From: Akkermansiaceae bacterium | Lineage (GTDB): Bacteria; Verrucomicrobiota; Verrucomicrobiia; Verrucomicrobiales; Akkermansiaceae | Reading direction: 5' to 3' | Assembly: GCA_028822935.1 (NCBI GenBank) | Contig: JAPKCM010000015.1 | Location: forward strand, 1-64,000 | DNA length: 64,000 nt | Part shown: piece after piece, positions 25,517 through 36,227 of the stretch | How positions within the stretch are numbered: the first letter of the stretch is position 1 | Layout: each line of letters starts with the position of its first letter | Translations under genes and position numbers: made by a program | The notes under the pieces: generated by a model | Database searches by the model: none | What the model was told of the DNA's origin: nothing | What the model saw: only the letters and a program-made list of their open reading frames with translations

Positions 25517-26566
25517 TTAGTTTCCGGTGACGTGCTTGATGAGCGCATCAGCAGTTTCATGGAAAGCGGCGGACGATTTCGACTCGCTGGGACTCAGGAT
25601 CGCGATGGGCTCGCCGCCATCGCAGCGCTGACCGATGATGGGCTCGAGCGGGATTCGACCGAGCAGAGGGACCTTTAAACGTTCGCATTCACGCTCTGCG
25701 CCGCCTTTTCCGAAAAGGTGGTAACGTTCACCGTGATCGCATTCGAAGTACGACATGTTCTCGATCAAGCCTAAAATAGGGACGTTGACCTTGGCAAACA
25801 TCGAGACGGCCTTGCGCGCATCGATCAAGGCGACCTCCTGTGGAGTCGTAACGATGACTGCGCCATCAAGGGCGACGGTCTGGACCAAGGTGAGTTGGAT
25901 GTCACCGGTGCCAGGGGGAAGATCGAGAATGAGGACGTCGAGCTCTCCCCAAGCGACTTGCTGGAGAAATTGCTGGGTGTAGCGGGTAGCCATCGGTCCA
26001 CGGACGATCACCGGGGAACTATCACTGAGAAGAAACCCCATCGACATGAGCTTCAAACCGTGGGCTTCGATGGGGACGATTTGATCCTGATCGTTGGCCT
26101 GTGGTTGGTGGTCTGGGACTCCCATCATGAGGGGGACCGAGGGGCCATAGAGGTCGCAATCCAGAAGACCAACCTTGAGGCCTTGCGCGGAAAGGGCGAT
26201 GGCGAGGTTTGAGGAAACGGTGGACTTGCCGACGCCTCCTTTTCCAGAGCCGACGGCGATGATGCGCTTCACGCCGGGGAGCTTTTGACTGCCGGTCGCG
26301 GCACTTCCCTGGGCTCCTTGTGGCTCTTGAACATCGATTTCGATACGCACTTTTTCGGGTCCGCCGAAAAGAGGATCGAGGATCTTGTGGCAATCTTGGA
26401 AAATGGTTTTGGGCACCTCTGCCTCGCGCGTCTGGATCTGGAGTTGGACCTGAGCAGTGCCATCCACGACCTCGGCGGATTTCAGCAAGCCGAAGGAGAC
26501 AATATCACGGGAGAACCCAGGGTAGCTTACTTTTGCGAGAGTAGCGCGTAATTCATCGTTCGTCAT
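25517..26566 (-). CDS. mrp: Mrp/ApbC-type P-loop ATPase, iron-sulfur cluster carrier
   Basis: An N-terminal DUF59/MIP18-like domain (about 1-80, LRATLAKVSYPGFSRDIVSF) precedes a Mrp/NBP35 ATPase. It shows deviant Walker A GSGKGGVGKSTVSSNLAIAL, LLDCDLYGPSVPLMMGVPD, ILDLPPGTGDIQLTLVQT and VTTPQEVALIDARKAVSMF. The family carries or assembles 4Fe-4S clusters for target apoproteins using ATP. The dimer-bridging CxxC that usually follows the NMS motif is incomplete here: NMSYFECDHGERYHLF has the first Cys but Gly in place of the second. Fe-S binding may therefore differ. Its start is 31 nt downstream of the rpoN stop on the same strand. Confidence 0.9.
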   Translation of the reverse strand: MTNDELRATLAKVSYPGFSRDIVSFGLLKSAEVVDGTAQVQLQIQTREAEVPKTIFQDCHKILDPLFGGPEKVRIEIDVQEPQGAQGSAATGSQKLPGVKRIIAVGSGKGGVGKSTVSSNLAIALSAQGLKVGLLDCDLYGPSVPLMMGVPDHQPQANDQDQIVPIEAHGLKLMSMGFLLSDSSPVIVRGPMATRYTQQFLQQVAWGELDVLILDLPPGTGDIQLTLVQTVALDGAVIVTTPQEVALIDARKAVSMFAKVNVPILGLIENMSYFECDHGERYHLFGKGGAERECERLKVPLLGRIPLEPIIGQRCDGGEPIAILSPSESKSSAAFHETADALIKHVTGN

Positions 26567-26597
26567 GGCGGCAAGTTAGCTAGGAAGAAGCAATGCG

Positions 26598-28004
26598 CTA
26601 GTATTTCTTGCGCAGATGAGAAGGAAGAATGCCAAGCTGCTCGCGATATTTGGCCACGGTGCGCCGGGCGACTGTGATTCCTTGCTCTAGGAGCATTTTT
26701 CCGAGTTTGAAATCGGAGAGTGGTCTGCTGCTGTCTTCATTCTCAATAAGATCCTGAAGGGCCTCCCGCACGCCTTCGTTTGAAATATCTGATCCATCGC
26801 TCGTCTGGTATCCCGTCGCGAAGAACTTGCGCATCTCCATCATGCCATGCGGTGTGTCGATATATTTTCCAGCGACGGCACGAGAGATTGTCGTGGGATG
26901 CACTCCGATGACCTCCGCGATATCATTCATGGTCAAGGGCTGTAAAAAGCGGGTTCCATTTTTCAGAAAGGGCCCTTGGCGATCAATGATCTCACGCGTG
27001 ATTGCGAGGATCGTTTCTTGCCGCTGATCGACGGCTCGAATGATCATGCGTCCGTCACGAATTTGATTCCGCAGGTAGTTCCGGGTTTTCTTGTCTCCTG
27101 TGGAGTTGGAGAGGATGTCTTTATATTGATCGTTGATGCGGAGACGGGGGAGGTAATTTCCCGTCAATTCAGCGTTCCATCCACCGTCTCCATCAATGAA
27201 GATACGGGAATCTGGCTGCACGTATGGATTTCCGCCAGAGAGGAAGCGGGAGCCAGGGGAGGGGTCCAGTGCCCGGATGTGCTCTACCGCTTTGGTGATT
27301 TGATCGATGTGGACATGGAGAGCTTTGGTAATCTGCGGGTAGTGATTTTTTCCAAGTTCAGCGAGGTGCTGGTCGACGATTTTTGCCTCCAGGCTGCCTG
27401 CAAGGCCAAGGCGCCATAGTTGCATGAGAAGACACTCCCTGAGATCTTCGGCCCCCACTCCCGGAGGGTCGAGAGTCTGGACGAGAGTTAGTCCTTTTTC
27501 GAGCCGCTTCAGGGGAATTTGAACGCCCAGTGAGAGGTCTTCCATCGAGCTATCGAGGAAGCCGTGGTCGGTGAGATTTCCTACGACGACAATGGCGTCG
27601 GCTTGCCGCTGCTCGGTGGCTCCGCTTTCTCGGATTTGTTCGGCAAGGTGCTCTTGGAGAGTGAGAGGAGCGACGATGGAGTTGTAGAAATGCTCCCGCC
27701 GTTCGGCGTCGTCGTGCTCGGTCGCTTGATTGCGTCTTTCGATGATCGAGAGCTCGCGGACATCGTCATCGTATGACTCCTGCCAGTCGTCAAAATTATC
27801 GGTATCGACCGCTTCCGTATCCGTGATTTCATCGAGTGATTCGTGGTCGATGAGATCCTCTAAGACGGGGTTGATCTCCAGTGCTTGGGTGATCAGCTGA
27901 CCCAATTCCAAAGTGTTGGCCTGAAGTATCTCAAGACTCTGGCGCATTTGAGGCGCGAGAGTTTGGCTCTGGGAGAGCGATTGGGAGAGTCCGACGTTGG
28001 CCAT
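26598..28004 (-). CDS. rpoN: RNA polymerase sigma-54 factor
   Basis: The 468-residue protein has all three regions of sigma-54. Region I is Gln/Leu-rich (QTLAPQMRQSLEILQANTLE), followed by an acidic region II (EDLIDHESLDEITDTEAVD). The core-binding region comes next, then the DNA-binding helix-turn-helix (ADVIGVHPTTISRAV style, here MNDIAEVIGVHPTTISRAV). The C-terminal RpoN box is ARRTVAKYREQLGILPSHLR. It directs RNA polymerase to -24/-12 promoters activated by AAA+ enhancer-binding proteins; none of those is encoded in this window. It is divergent from the UDP-glucose pyrophosphorylase gene. Confidence 0.95.
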   Translation of the reverse strand: MANVGLSQSLSQSQTLAPQMRQSLEILQANTLELGQLITQALEINPVLEDLIDHESLDEITDTEAVDTDNFDDWQESYDDDVRELSIIERRNQATEHDDAERREHFYNSIVAPLTLQEHLAEQIRESGATEQRQADAIVVVGNLTDHGFLDSSMEDLSLGVQIPLKRLEKGLTLVQTLDPPGVGAEDLRECLLMQLWRLGLAGSLEAKIVDQHLAELGKNHYPQITKALHVHIDQITKAVEHIRALDPSPGSRFLSGGNPYVQPDSRIFIDGDGGWNAELTGNYLPRLRINDQYKDILSNSTGDKKTRNYLRNQIRDGRMIIRAVDQRQETILAITREIIDRQGPFLKNGTRFLQPLTMNDIAEVIGVHPTTISRAVAGKYIDTPHGMMEMRKFFATGYQTSDGSDISNEGVREALQDLIENEDSSRPLSDFKLGKMLLEQGITVARRTVAKYREQLGILPSHLRKKY

Positions 28005-28172
28005 GGAATTACGGGCTTTTTAATAGACCATTTTTGACCAAATGCAACTAGTCCTAGCAGAAAACGTGCCATTCTCATTAGTGGGCTGTTTTGAGGTTGT
28101 TGAAGAGCAGTCGTTAAATGAGATTTTTGATTTTCTTAGAGCTTTTGCTCAGACTTTGCTAAATCTGCCCTC

Positions 28173-29564
28173 ATGCAGTCAGATTTCGACGGGATTCGTG
28201 CCAAGATGGAAAATAAGGGAGTGATTGATCTCGCGATCCGCTCATTCCAGAAATCGTTCGAAGCGGTGTCGAGCGGGGTGGCCTCCAATATTTCGGAGGC
28301 GCAGATTTCACCCGCTGAGGGAGTTTTGAGTTATGAAGAGCTCGATGAAAAGGCAGGGTTTGATTCTGAGCTTTTGGGTCAAACGGTCATCATAAAGCTC
28401 AATGGAGGTTTGGGAACGGGAATGGGGCTGGAGAAGGTAAAAAGCCTCTTGGAGGTGAGGCCTGGAGTAAACTTTCTCGATCTGATGGCGCGGCAAGTCC
28501 TATCGCTTCGGGCCCAATCCGGTCAAAATGTCCGCTTCATGCTCATGAATAGTCAGGCGACGAGCGATGACACGCTTGATCATCTCGCAAAAGCGGTTCC
28601 TGAGCTTGGCGGCGCCAGGGAATTGGAGTTGATGCAGAACTGGGCGCCCAAGCTTTACCGGAGTAATCTTGAGCCTGTCGATTATCCTGAAAACCAGGAG
28701 CTCGAATGGTGCCCTCCAGGGCACGCTGATATTTATCCCTCGCTTGCAGGGAGCGGGTGGCTTGATCGTCTTTTGCTTGAGGGGGTAAGGTATGCCTTTG
28801 TGTCCAATAGTGACAACCTTGGAGCGGTCCTCGACCCGACCTTGCTTTCCTATTTTTCGTCGAGCCGTGCGCCGTTTATGATGGAGGTGACTCGACGCAC
28901 GAATGCAGATCGGAAGGGGGGGCATTTGGCGAAAAGGGATCTCGATGGTCGCTTGATTCTTCGTGAAGTCGCGCAATGTGCCGAGGAGGATTTGCATCAA
29001 TTTCAGGATATCGATAAGCATCAGTTTTTTAACACCAATAACGTCTGGTTGAATCTTGAGGCTTTGCAGGACGCACTAGCCGCTTCGGATGGTGTCTTCT
29101 CACTGCCGGTTATTCAAAATGCAAAAACGGTCGATCCAAGAGATCCAGAGAGCACGCCCGTGTATCAGCTGGAGACGGCCATGGGGTCAGCGATTGAGTG
29201 TTTCGATGGATCAGTTGCGGTAAATGTTCCGCGCTCCCGCTTTGCGCCGGTGAAGTCGACGAGTGATCTGCTGGCGCTTCAATCTGATGCGTATGAGTTG
29301 AGCGAGGATGGGCGGATCAGCTTGGTGTCTTCCCGGAATGGGAAACCTCCGGTAGTGAATCTCTCTGCCGATTATCGCCTTGTTGACGCGATGGGCTCCC
29401 TGGGAGTGCCCTCGCTGCTTGGTGCGGAAGAGGTGACGATTAGTGGTCCTTTATCTTTCGCGGACACCGTTGAGATCATCGGTGAGGTCGAGTTCAAGAA
29501 TGAGGGAGAGGCGATTGTTGAAGTGCCAGCCGGGGTCTATAAAAATGAAATTTGGCATGGATAG
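28173..29564 (+). CDS. UTP--glucose-1-phosphate uridylyltransferase, eukaryotic UDPGP type
   Basis: The 463-residue enzyme belongs to the UDPGP family of plants, animals and some bacteria rather than the bacterial GalU family. Motifs: uridine-binding VIIKLNGGLGTGMGLEKVKS, FMLMNSQATSDDTLDHL, EWCPPGHADIYPSLAGSGWL, YAFVSNSDNLGAVLDPTLLS, VTRRTNADRKGGHLAKRDL and FFNTNNVWLNLEAL. The C-terminus has a partial left-handed beta-helix. It makes UDP-glucose from UTP and glucose-1-phosphate for glycogen, cell-envelope and nucleotide-sugar pathways. An ATG at 28206 inside the frame is an alternative start. A HAD phosphatase gene follows at 40 nt. Confidence 0.9.
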   Translation: MQSDFDGIRAKMENKGVIDLAIRSFQKSFEAVSSGVASNISEAQISPAEGVLSYEELDEKAGFDSELLGQTVIIKLNGGLGTGMGLEKVKSLLEVRPGVNFLDLMARQVLSLRAQSGQNVRFMLMNSQATSDDTLDHLAKAVPELGGARELELMQNWAPKLYRSNLEPVDYPENQELEWCPPGHADIYPSLAGSGWLDRLLLEGVRYAFVSNSDNLGAVLDPTLLSYFSSSRAPFMMEVTRRTNADRKGGHLAKRDLDGRLILREVAQCAEEDLHQFQDIDKHQFFNTNNVWLNLEALQDALAASDGVFSLPVIQNAKTVDPRDPESTPVYQLETAMGSAIECFDGSVAVNVPRSRFAPVKSTSDLLALQSDAYELSEDGRISLVSSRNGKPPVVNLSADYRLVDAMGSLGVPSLLGAEEVTISGPLSFADTVEIIGEVEFKNEGEAIVEVPAGVYKNEIWHG

Positions 29565-29603
29565 TGAAGTAGCAACGCAGCTTACGACTTTTAATTCTAG
29601 TAA

Positions 29604-30239
29604 ATGGAGCCTCCGCCAACCGTACCGATGACTCATTCTGAAATTTTGTTCCCAGAGCCCGGATTTGGAGCTCTCATCTTTGACCTCGATGGAACCTTGG
29701 TTGATTCGATGCCAGCGCATTTTCGCTGCTGGTGTCTCGCGCTAGCGGATCAAGGTGCTGAAAATGCCTTCTCCGAAGATGCTTTCTACGCAATGGGCGG
29801 GCGTCCAACTCGTGATATCGTGGAGATTCTAAATAAGGAGAAGGGTTTGCATCTCGATCCGGAGGCAGTCTCTTTTTCGAAAAAGAATCACTATTTAAAG
29901 TGCTTGGATCAGGTGAAGCTCGTCGCTGAGGTTGCTGATTTCGCGAAGGCGCATCGGGGGAAGGTTCCTTTGGCTGTTGCAAGCGGTGGTGGACGAATCG
30001 TGGTGGAGAAAACTCTGGAGACGCTGGGGATTTCAGCGCTCTTTGATGCGGTGGTCACCGCAAATGACGTGGTCAATGGGAAGCCTGCGCCGGATATTTT
30101 TCTCGAAACAGCAAGGCGTCTTGGGGTGGTGCCCGAGAAATGTGTGGTCTTCGAAGATGCGGTCCCGGGAGTTGATGGAGCTCGTGCAGCGGGGATGGAG
30201 GTTGTGCTCGTGCCCACGCGGAATCATTTGAGTTCCTAG
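29604..30239 (+). CDS. HAD-superfamily phosphatase / beta-phosphoglucomutase-like
   Basis: HAD subfamily I motifs are clear: motif I ALIFDLDGTLVDSMPAHFRC, motif II PLAVASGGGR, the Lys in VVNGKPAPDIFLETARRLG and motif IV CVVFEDAVPGVDGARAAGM. The cap region (MGGRPTRDIVEILNKE) places it with the beta-phosphoglucomutase/YqaB-type proteins that act on sugar phosphates. It lies 40 nt downstream of the UDP-glucose pyrophosphorylase gene, so a role in sugar-phosphate metabolism is plausible; the exact substrate cannot be told. The ATG at 29628 is an alternative start eight residues later. Confidence 0.8.
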   Translation: MEPPPTVPMTHSEILFPEPGFGALIFDLDGTLVDSMPAHFRCWCLALADQGAENAFSEDAFYAMGGRPTRDIVEILNKEKGLHLDPEAVSFSKKNHYLKCLDQVKLVAEVADFAKAHRGKVPLAVASGGGRIVVEKTLETLGISALFDAVVTANDVVNGKPAPDIFLETARRLGVVPEKCVVFEDAVPGVDGARAAGMEVVLVPTRNHLSS

Positions 30240-30415
30240 AAGAAGCCACTTGAATTTTTGCTGTTTTGACAGGGAGCCTTGATGGGAGTGAGGGCTCTCT
30301 TGAATTCTATTATTTCTGTCTCCTTAAGGAGTGGGCGCAAAAGGTGCTCAAGGAGGGTCCTGATTTTGGATCTTAGATGGGCTTGTAGGCTTTGATAAAT
30401 AGGGGTTTAGAGAGC

Positions 30416-30433
30416 TTGTGAAATTTTTCACAA
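30416..30433. promoter_or_regulatory. Rex- or CRP-type operator, copy 1, upstream of respiratory operon
   Basis: TTGTGAA-ATTT-TTCACAA: two perfect 7-base inverted arms. It fits the Rex redox-repressor operator form TTGTGAA-N4-TTCACAA and also contains the CRP-family form TGTGA-N6-TCACA. It lies 64 bases before the actA ATG, within a 23-base unit repeated exactly once more. Rex sensing NADH/NAD+ commonly controls respiratory oxidases, which suits the genes downstream. No regulator gene is in the window, so the identity of the protein is inferred. Confidence 0.65.
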
Positions 30434-30440
30434 ATAGAGC

Positions 30441-30458
30441 TTGTGAAATTTTTCACAA
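30441..30458. promoter_or_regulatory. Rex- or CRP-type operator, copy 2, upstream of respiratory operon
   Basis: Identical to copy 1 (TTGTGAA-ATTT-TTCACAA), with a centre-to-centre spacing of 25 bases. Flanking bases extend the inverted arms to 11 bases (GAGCTTGTGAA, 30437-30447, with TTCACAAGCTC, 30452-30462), so it could also form an RNA hairpin just before the actA start. The near 2.4-turn spacing does not place the sites exactly on one helix face. A possible -10 (GATAAAT, 30394-30400) would put both sites just downstream of the transcription start, a position suited to repression. Confidence 0.65.
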
Positions 30459-30479
30459 GCTCCTAAAACTCACTTGCTC

Positions 30480-31223
30480 ATGGCAAACATCTTTCCTCGT
30501 TGGGCTAATCTCCTTCCGTTAAAAATAGCGGTGTGTTTGGGGGCCGTCGGTGCCGGTTTGGTAGCGGGGTTCACCTATTATGGCACACCCAAGGCCCAGC
30601 GCGTCGGTTACCAACCAACGCAACCAATTCCTTACGATCACAATTTACATGTGAATCAACTAGGGATGGATTGCCGCTACTGCCATAGCTTTACTGAGCA
30701 TTCTAGTCATGCCAATGTTCCGACCGCGAACACTTGCTGGAACTGCCACCAGCACGTTCAAAAGGGCTCGCCCAAGCTTGCCGCTCTTCGTGATGCGATG
30801 GCTGTCGATGAAAACCATTTGCCGAAGAAAGATGTCGATGGAAATCCAGTAGAAGGGAAACCCATTCAGTGGGTTCGTATTCATAAGTCTCCCGACTACG
30901 TTTACTTTAATCACTCCGCTCACTTGAATCGCGGAATTTCCTGTCAGAGCTGCCATGGCGACGTGCACAAGATGGAAAAGGTCTACCAGGCCAAGTCCCA
31001 CTCGATGGGCTGGTGTCTTGAATGTCACCGGGCTCCTGAGAAGCATGTTCGCCCGCTCGAAGAAGTCTTTAATCTCGATTATGATGCCGAGAAGTATCTC
31101 AAGAAAAACGACGTTCGTGATGCAAAAGACAAGCGTATCACGGATCCTGAGGACTTTGGTAAGTTCCTCGTTGCCCACTGGGGCATCCGTCCAAAAGAGT
31201 CCTGCTCAACCTGTCACCGTTAA
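30480..31223 (+). CDS. actA: Alternative Complex III subunit ActA, pentahaem cytochrome c
   Basis: The 247-residue protein has an N-terminal membrane anchor (IAVCLGAVGAGLVAGFTYY) and five CxxCH haem c sites (CRYCH, CWNCH, CQSCH, CLECH and CSTCH), the number known for ActA of Alternative Complex III. Several extra His residues (HNLHVNQLG, YFNHSAHLNRG) are candidate distal ligands. It sits on the periplasmic side and passes electrons from the complex to a downstream acceptor. I use the ATG at 30480; an upstream in-frame TTG at 30474 is unlikely. It is the first gene of a 15-gene operon, just after two operator-like palindromes. Confidence 0.93.
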   Translation: MANIFPRWANLLPLKIAVCLGAVGAGLVAGFTYYGTPKAQRVGYQPTQPIPYDHNLHVNQLGMDCRYCHSFTEHSSHANVPTANTCWNCHQHVQKGSPKLAALRDAMAVDENHLPKKDVDGNPVEGKPIQWVRIHKSPDYVYFNHSAHLNRGISCQSCHGDVHKMEKVYQAKSHSMGWCLECHRAPEKHVRPLEEVFNLDYDAEKYLKKNDVRDAKDKRITDPEDFGKFLVAHWGIRPKESCSTCHR

Positions 31224-31241
31224 CTTTCGATCTTAGACTAA

Positions 31242-34200
31242 ATGAAGCGTGTCTTGAACCACCCACAGCCCCCGAAAGAGGGTGATGCCGTGACCACTTG
31301 GCGTAGTGTCGGCGAAAAGGAAGGCTCCCAGTCTTTCCGTAACGATCTCGATCGTGAGTTTCCAAATGGCGATACCCTTAACGAAGAAGAGCAGGAACTC
31401 TCTCGTCGGAGTTTCACTAAGCTCATGGGGGCATCGTCCGCTCTTGCTGGCTTGACGCTCGCTTCTTGTCGTCGCCCGGAGAGCTACATTGTCCCTTACA
31501 AGACGGCCCCTGAATGGGTCATCCCTGGTAAGCCACTTTTCTATGCTTCCACCATGCCGCGCGTGGGTGGAGCTGTTCCTCTTCTTGTGACGACTGTTGA
31601 AGGTCGTCCGCGGAAGCTTGAGCCGGCAACTGATCATCCGGATGCTTCCGGCACCGATGCGCTTGTTCAGGCTTCTATCCTAGATCTCTACTCACCGTCC
31701 CGCTCTCAGGATATCCTGAAGGATGGCAAGGTGAGTGATCAGGCCGCTCTTCTTGAGGGTCTTAAGTCGCTCGATCTTTCCAAGACGGCGCTTGTTTTTG
31801 GTTCCGATGATTCTCCTACCCGTAATCGCCTCGCTAAAGAGTTAGCAGGGAAGGGGGCCACATTGGTTTCCTACGAAGCACTTACTGGAGAAGGTCTTAG
31901 TGCTGGAGTTTCGACTGTCGTCGACTTCTCAAAGGCTTCTCGCATTCTTTCTCTCGACGCCGATTTCCTCGGTGCTGATCCAATCGGCAACAGTCGCGAA
32001 TTCTCGAAGGGCCGCATGGGTGGTGATTCGGAATACAATGCTGAGATTGTCGCTGATAAGATGAGCCGTCTCTACCAAGTGGAAACTCAGTTCAGCATCA
32101 CCGGTGGCATGGCTGATCACCGACTCCGCGTCGCTCCTAGTCGCGTGGCAATGGTTGCAGCAGAGATCGCTTCTGCGCTTGGAGCTTCGGTTCCTGCCAG
32201 CGGACTTGATGATGACGATAAAGCGGCTCTTTTCCCAGGTGGTTCTGCTGCTGAATTTGACCAGTGGGTTTCTGAGTGTGCGAAAGATCTCAAGGAAGCC
32301 GCTTCAAAGACGCTTGTTATTGTCGGTTCACGACAACCCAAAGCGGTTCACCAGATCGCAGTTGCGATCAATGCAGTTCTTAAGTCTCAAGCTGTTCGCA
32401 CCGTTTCTACTGATCTTGGTCAGTATGGCACGATGGCTGACCTTGGTGCTAAGGTTGCTTCTGGCGCGGTTGAAAATATCGTTTTTCTAACTCCGTCAGA
32501 TCCTGTTTACGACTTCGATGGTTTCGAGGCTCTTGCTGAGAAGGCAAAGGCGATCGTTCATCTCGGGATTCGCACGAATTTCACAGCATGGGCCGCTAAT
32601 TGGCATGTCCCAGCGCGCCACTTTCTCGAAAGCTGGGGCGATGCACGTTCTGCTTCCGGCGTTCTTTCGCTCATTCAGCCGATGATCTTCATGCCTTACG
32701 AGGCTGTATCAGAGCTGGAGCTACTTGTTGTCCTCAATGGCGGCGATTTTGCTCAAGGCGATTTCTCTCCTGCAATGGGGGAGGTGAAGAAGACCTTCGC
32801 TGCTCTTTCTGGTAAAGCGGGTGATGTCGCTTGGCGCGAAGGCCTCAAAAATGGCTTCGCCGCTGATACTGCTTACGCTGATGTTGCTGCTCCTGCAGGT
32901 CCAATCGAGGTTCCTAAATCTACCGCTCCGGGCACCGACAACATTGAAGTTGTCTTTTCAACCGATGCTTCCGTCCTCGACGGTCGTTTCATCGATAACG
33001 CGTGGCTTCAAGAAGCTCCCGACCCCGTCACTAAGTTGACTTGGGACAATGCCGCTCAAGTATCTCCACTGACAGCCAAAGCACTTGGGATTTATGACCA
33101 AGTGATCGCTTTAGAGCCAAAGGGTAAATTTGCTTTCAGTGATCCTTTCAAGCGTGCTGCAGAAGCTCACATCGGTGAGGGCGAGCACGCAAAAGCACCA
33201 TTTATTACCGTTTCTATTGGAGATCGTGAAATCACGGTCCCGGTTTTGATTGCCTTCGGTCACGCCGACTTTGCCATCACTATTCCTCTCGGATACGGTC
33301 AGGCTTCTGATGACGGGCGAAAGAGTGCGATCGCTCTCGACGCTGATCAGCCAGTTGTCGGTCACGTCGGACTCAATAGTGGATTCAATGCCTATCCACT
33401 TCGCTCAAGTGACACCCCTTACTTTGCCACTGGTGCGAAGATTGGCCTCACCGGGAATTCTTACAAAGTCGCTCTCACTCAGGAGCACAACTCGATGTAT
33501 GGCCGCGCGCTTGCTCGGGAAGTCTCCACGAATAGCCTTGAAGGAAAGGGCGACTTCAAAGAGCAGGTCAAAGAAGTGAAAAAGCAGGGGCTGGATGCCC
33601 ACGCTCCGGTAAACATCAGTCTTTACGATCCCAAAGGCGGAATTTGGTCGAAAGATGACGCCAAGAAAAAGTCACATATCTCCGATGACGTCCACCAGTG
33701 GGGGATGGCGATCGATCTGAACACTTGCACCGGTTGTAATGCCTGTCTTGTGGCGTGTCAGGCCGAGAACAACATCCCGATTGTCGGTAAAGATCAAGTC
33801 GCCATGGGGCGCGAGATGCACTGGATCCGCATGGACCGGTATTTCTCTGCAATGGAGACAGAAGTGCATGGTGGACATTCGAGCGATACACCAACCCCTG
33901 ATTGGGTTCAGCAGAATCCAGAAATGGTCCCTCAACCTGTCGCTTGTGTGCAGTGCGAAATGGCTCCTTGCGAGACAGTTTGCCCGGTGAATGCTACCGT
34001 TCACACCGAGGAAGGCCTCAACTCGATGGCTTATAACCGTTGTATCGGAACACGCTACTGCGCGAACAACTGCCCTTACAAGGCGCGTCGTTTCAATTTC
34101 TTCGATTACAATAAGCGCAACCCGCTCATCAAAGGAAACCTCTACAAAGGGCCTTTAGGTAAGAAGAAAGTGGGCGAAGCACCGCACCTTCAGCACAATC

Positions 34201-34676
34201 CAAATGTCACCGTTCGGATGCGCGGAGTCATGGAGAAATGCACTTACTGTGTCCAACGCCTCGAAGGAGCCAAGATCAAGCAGAAGCAGCAGCAGAAGCA
34301 AAAGACGCTCGCTGCAGGACTTCCATCCACCGCCGTCGGTGTCGATCGCGCTGTCGATCTCAGGGTTCCCACCAACAGTGTCAAAGTGGCCTGTCAAGAA
34401 GCCTGTCCAACCGCCGCAATTTCCTTCGGAAACCTCCTCGATCGCGAATCGAAGATTGTTAAAGCGAAAGGCAATCAACTCGACTCCATCGCTCGCATGT
34501 TCGATAGCGAAGAGGAGTGGAACAATTTCAAGGTTGAGGGAAGTGGTCGAAACTACGATCTCCTCAACTACGTCAATACCCGTCCTCGCACGAGCTACCT
34601 TGCTCGTGTGAAGAACCCGAATCCAAAAATGCCGGATTCAGCGTTCCTCGGACAAGCCACAATCAACACACACTAA
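31242..34676 (+). CDS. actB: Alternative Complex III subunit ActB, molybdopterin-like plus iron-sulfur fusion
   Basis: The 1144-residue protein starts with a twin-arginine signal (LSRRSFTKLMGASSALAGLT, about residues 53-72). A long molybdopterin-oxidoreductase-like domain follows (B1 part, to about residue 790); in ActB this has no Mo cofactor. The last ~350 residues are a ferredoxin-like domain (B2 part) with four Cys groups: CTGCNACLVACQ near 828, CVQCEMAPCETVCPV, CIGTRYCANNCPYKARRFNF and CTYCVQRL with CQEACPTAAI. They should bind three 4Fe-4S clusters and one 3Fe-4S cluster. It forms the periplasmic electron-transfer arm of quinol:cytochrome c oxidoreductase, between actA (18 nt) and actC (21 nt). 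Confidence 0.93.
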   Translation: MKRVLNHPQPPKEGDAVTTWRSVGEKEGSQSFRNDLDREFPNGDTLNEEEQELSRRSFTKLMGASSALAGLTLASCRRPESYIVPYKTAPEWVIPGKPLFYASTMPRVGGAVPLLVTTVEGRPRKLEPATDHPDASGTDALVQASILDLYSPSRSQDILKDGKVSDQAALLEGLKSLDLSKTALVFGSDDSPTRNRLAKELAGKGATLVSYEALTGEGLSAGVSTVVDFSKASRILSLDADFLGADPIGNSREFSKGRMGGDSEYNAEIVADKMSRLYQVETQFSITGGMADHRLRVAPSRVAMVAAEIASALGASVPASGLDDDDKAALFPGGSAAEFDQWVSECAKDLKEAASKTLVIVGSRQPKAVHQIAVAINAVLKSQAVRTVSTDLGQYGTMADLGAKVASGAVENIVFLTPSDPVYDFDGFEALAEKAKAIVHLGIRTNFTAWAANWHVPARHFLESWGDARSASGVLSLIQPMIFMPYEAVSELELLVVLNGGDFAQGDFSPAMGEVKKTFAALSGKAGDVAWREGLKNGFAADTAYADVAAPAGPIEVPKSTAPGTDNIEVVFSTDASVLDGRFIDNAWLQEAPDPVTKLTWDNAAQVSPLTAKALGIYDQVIALEPKGKFAFSDPFKRAAEAHIGEGEHAKAPFITVSIGDREITVPVLIAFGHADFAITIPLGYGQASDDGRKSAIALDADQPVVGHVGLNSGFNAYPLRSSDTPYFATGAKIGLTGNSYKVALTQEHNSMYGRALAREVSTNSLEGKGDFKEQVKEVKKQGLDAHAPVNISLYDPKGGIWSKDDAKKKSHISDDVHQWGMAIDLNTCTGCNACLVACQAENNIPIVGKDQVAMGREMHWIRMDRYFSAMETEVHGGHSSDTPTPDWVQQNPEMVPQPVACVQCEMAPCETVCPVNATVHTEEGLNSMAYNRCIGTRYCANNCPYKARRFNFFDYNKRNPLIKGNLYKGPLGKKKVGEAPHLQHNPNVTVRMRGVMEKCTYCVQRLEGAKIKQKQQQKQKTLAAGLPSTAVGVDRAVDLRVPTNSVKVACQEACPTAAISFGNLLDRESKIVKAKGNQLDSIARMFDSEEEWNNFKVEGSGRNYDLLNYVNTRPRTSYLARVKNPNPKMPDSAFLGQATINTH

Positions 34677-34697
34677 TTTCTGTAGAAACAATTTCTG

Positions 34698-36223
<1,526 letters not shown>

Positions 36224-36227
<4 letters not shown>

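Noticed and set aside
25328-25678. 116-codon plus-strand frame
   Set aside because: Overlaps the Mrp gene antisense and shows no domain; likely chance.
30321-30332. CTCCTTAAGGAG perfect palindrome upstream of the respiratory operon
   Set aside because: A single 12-base palindrome with no second copy and no match to a regulator form I know; may be chance.
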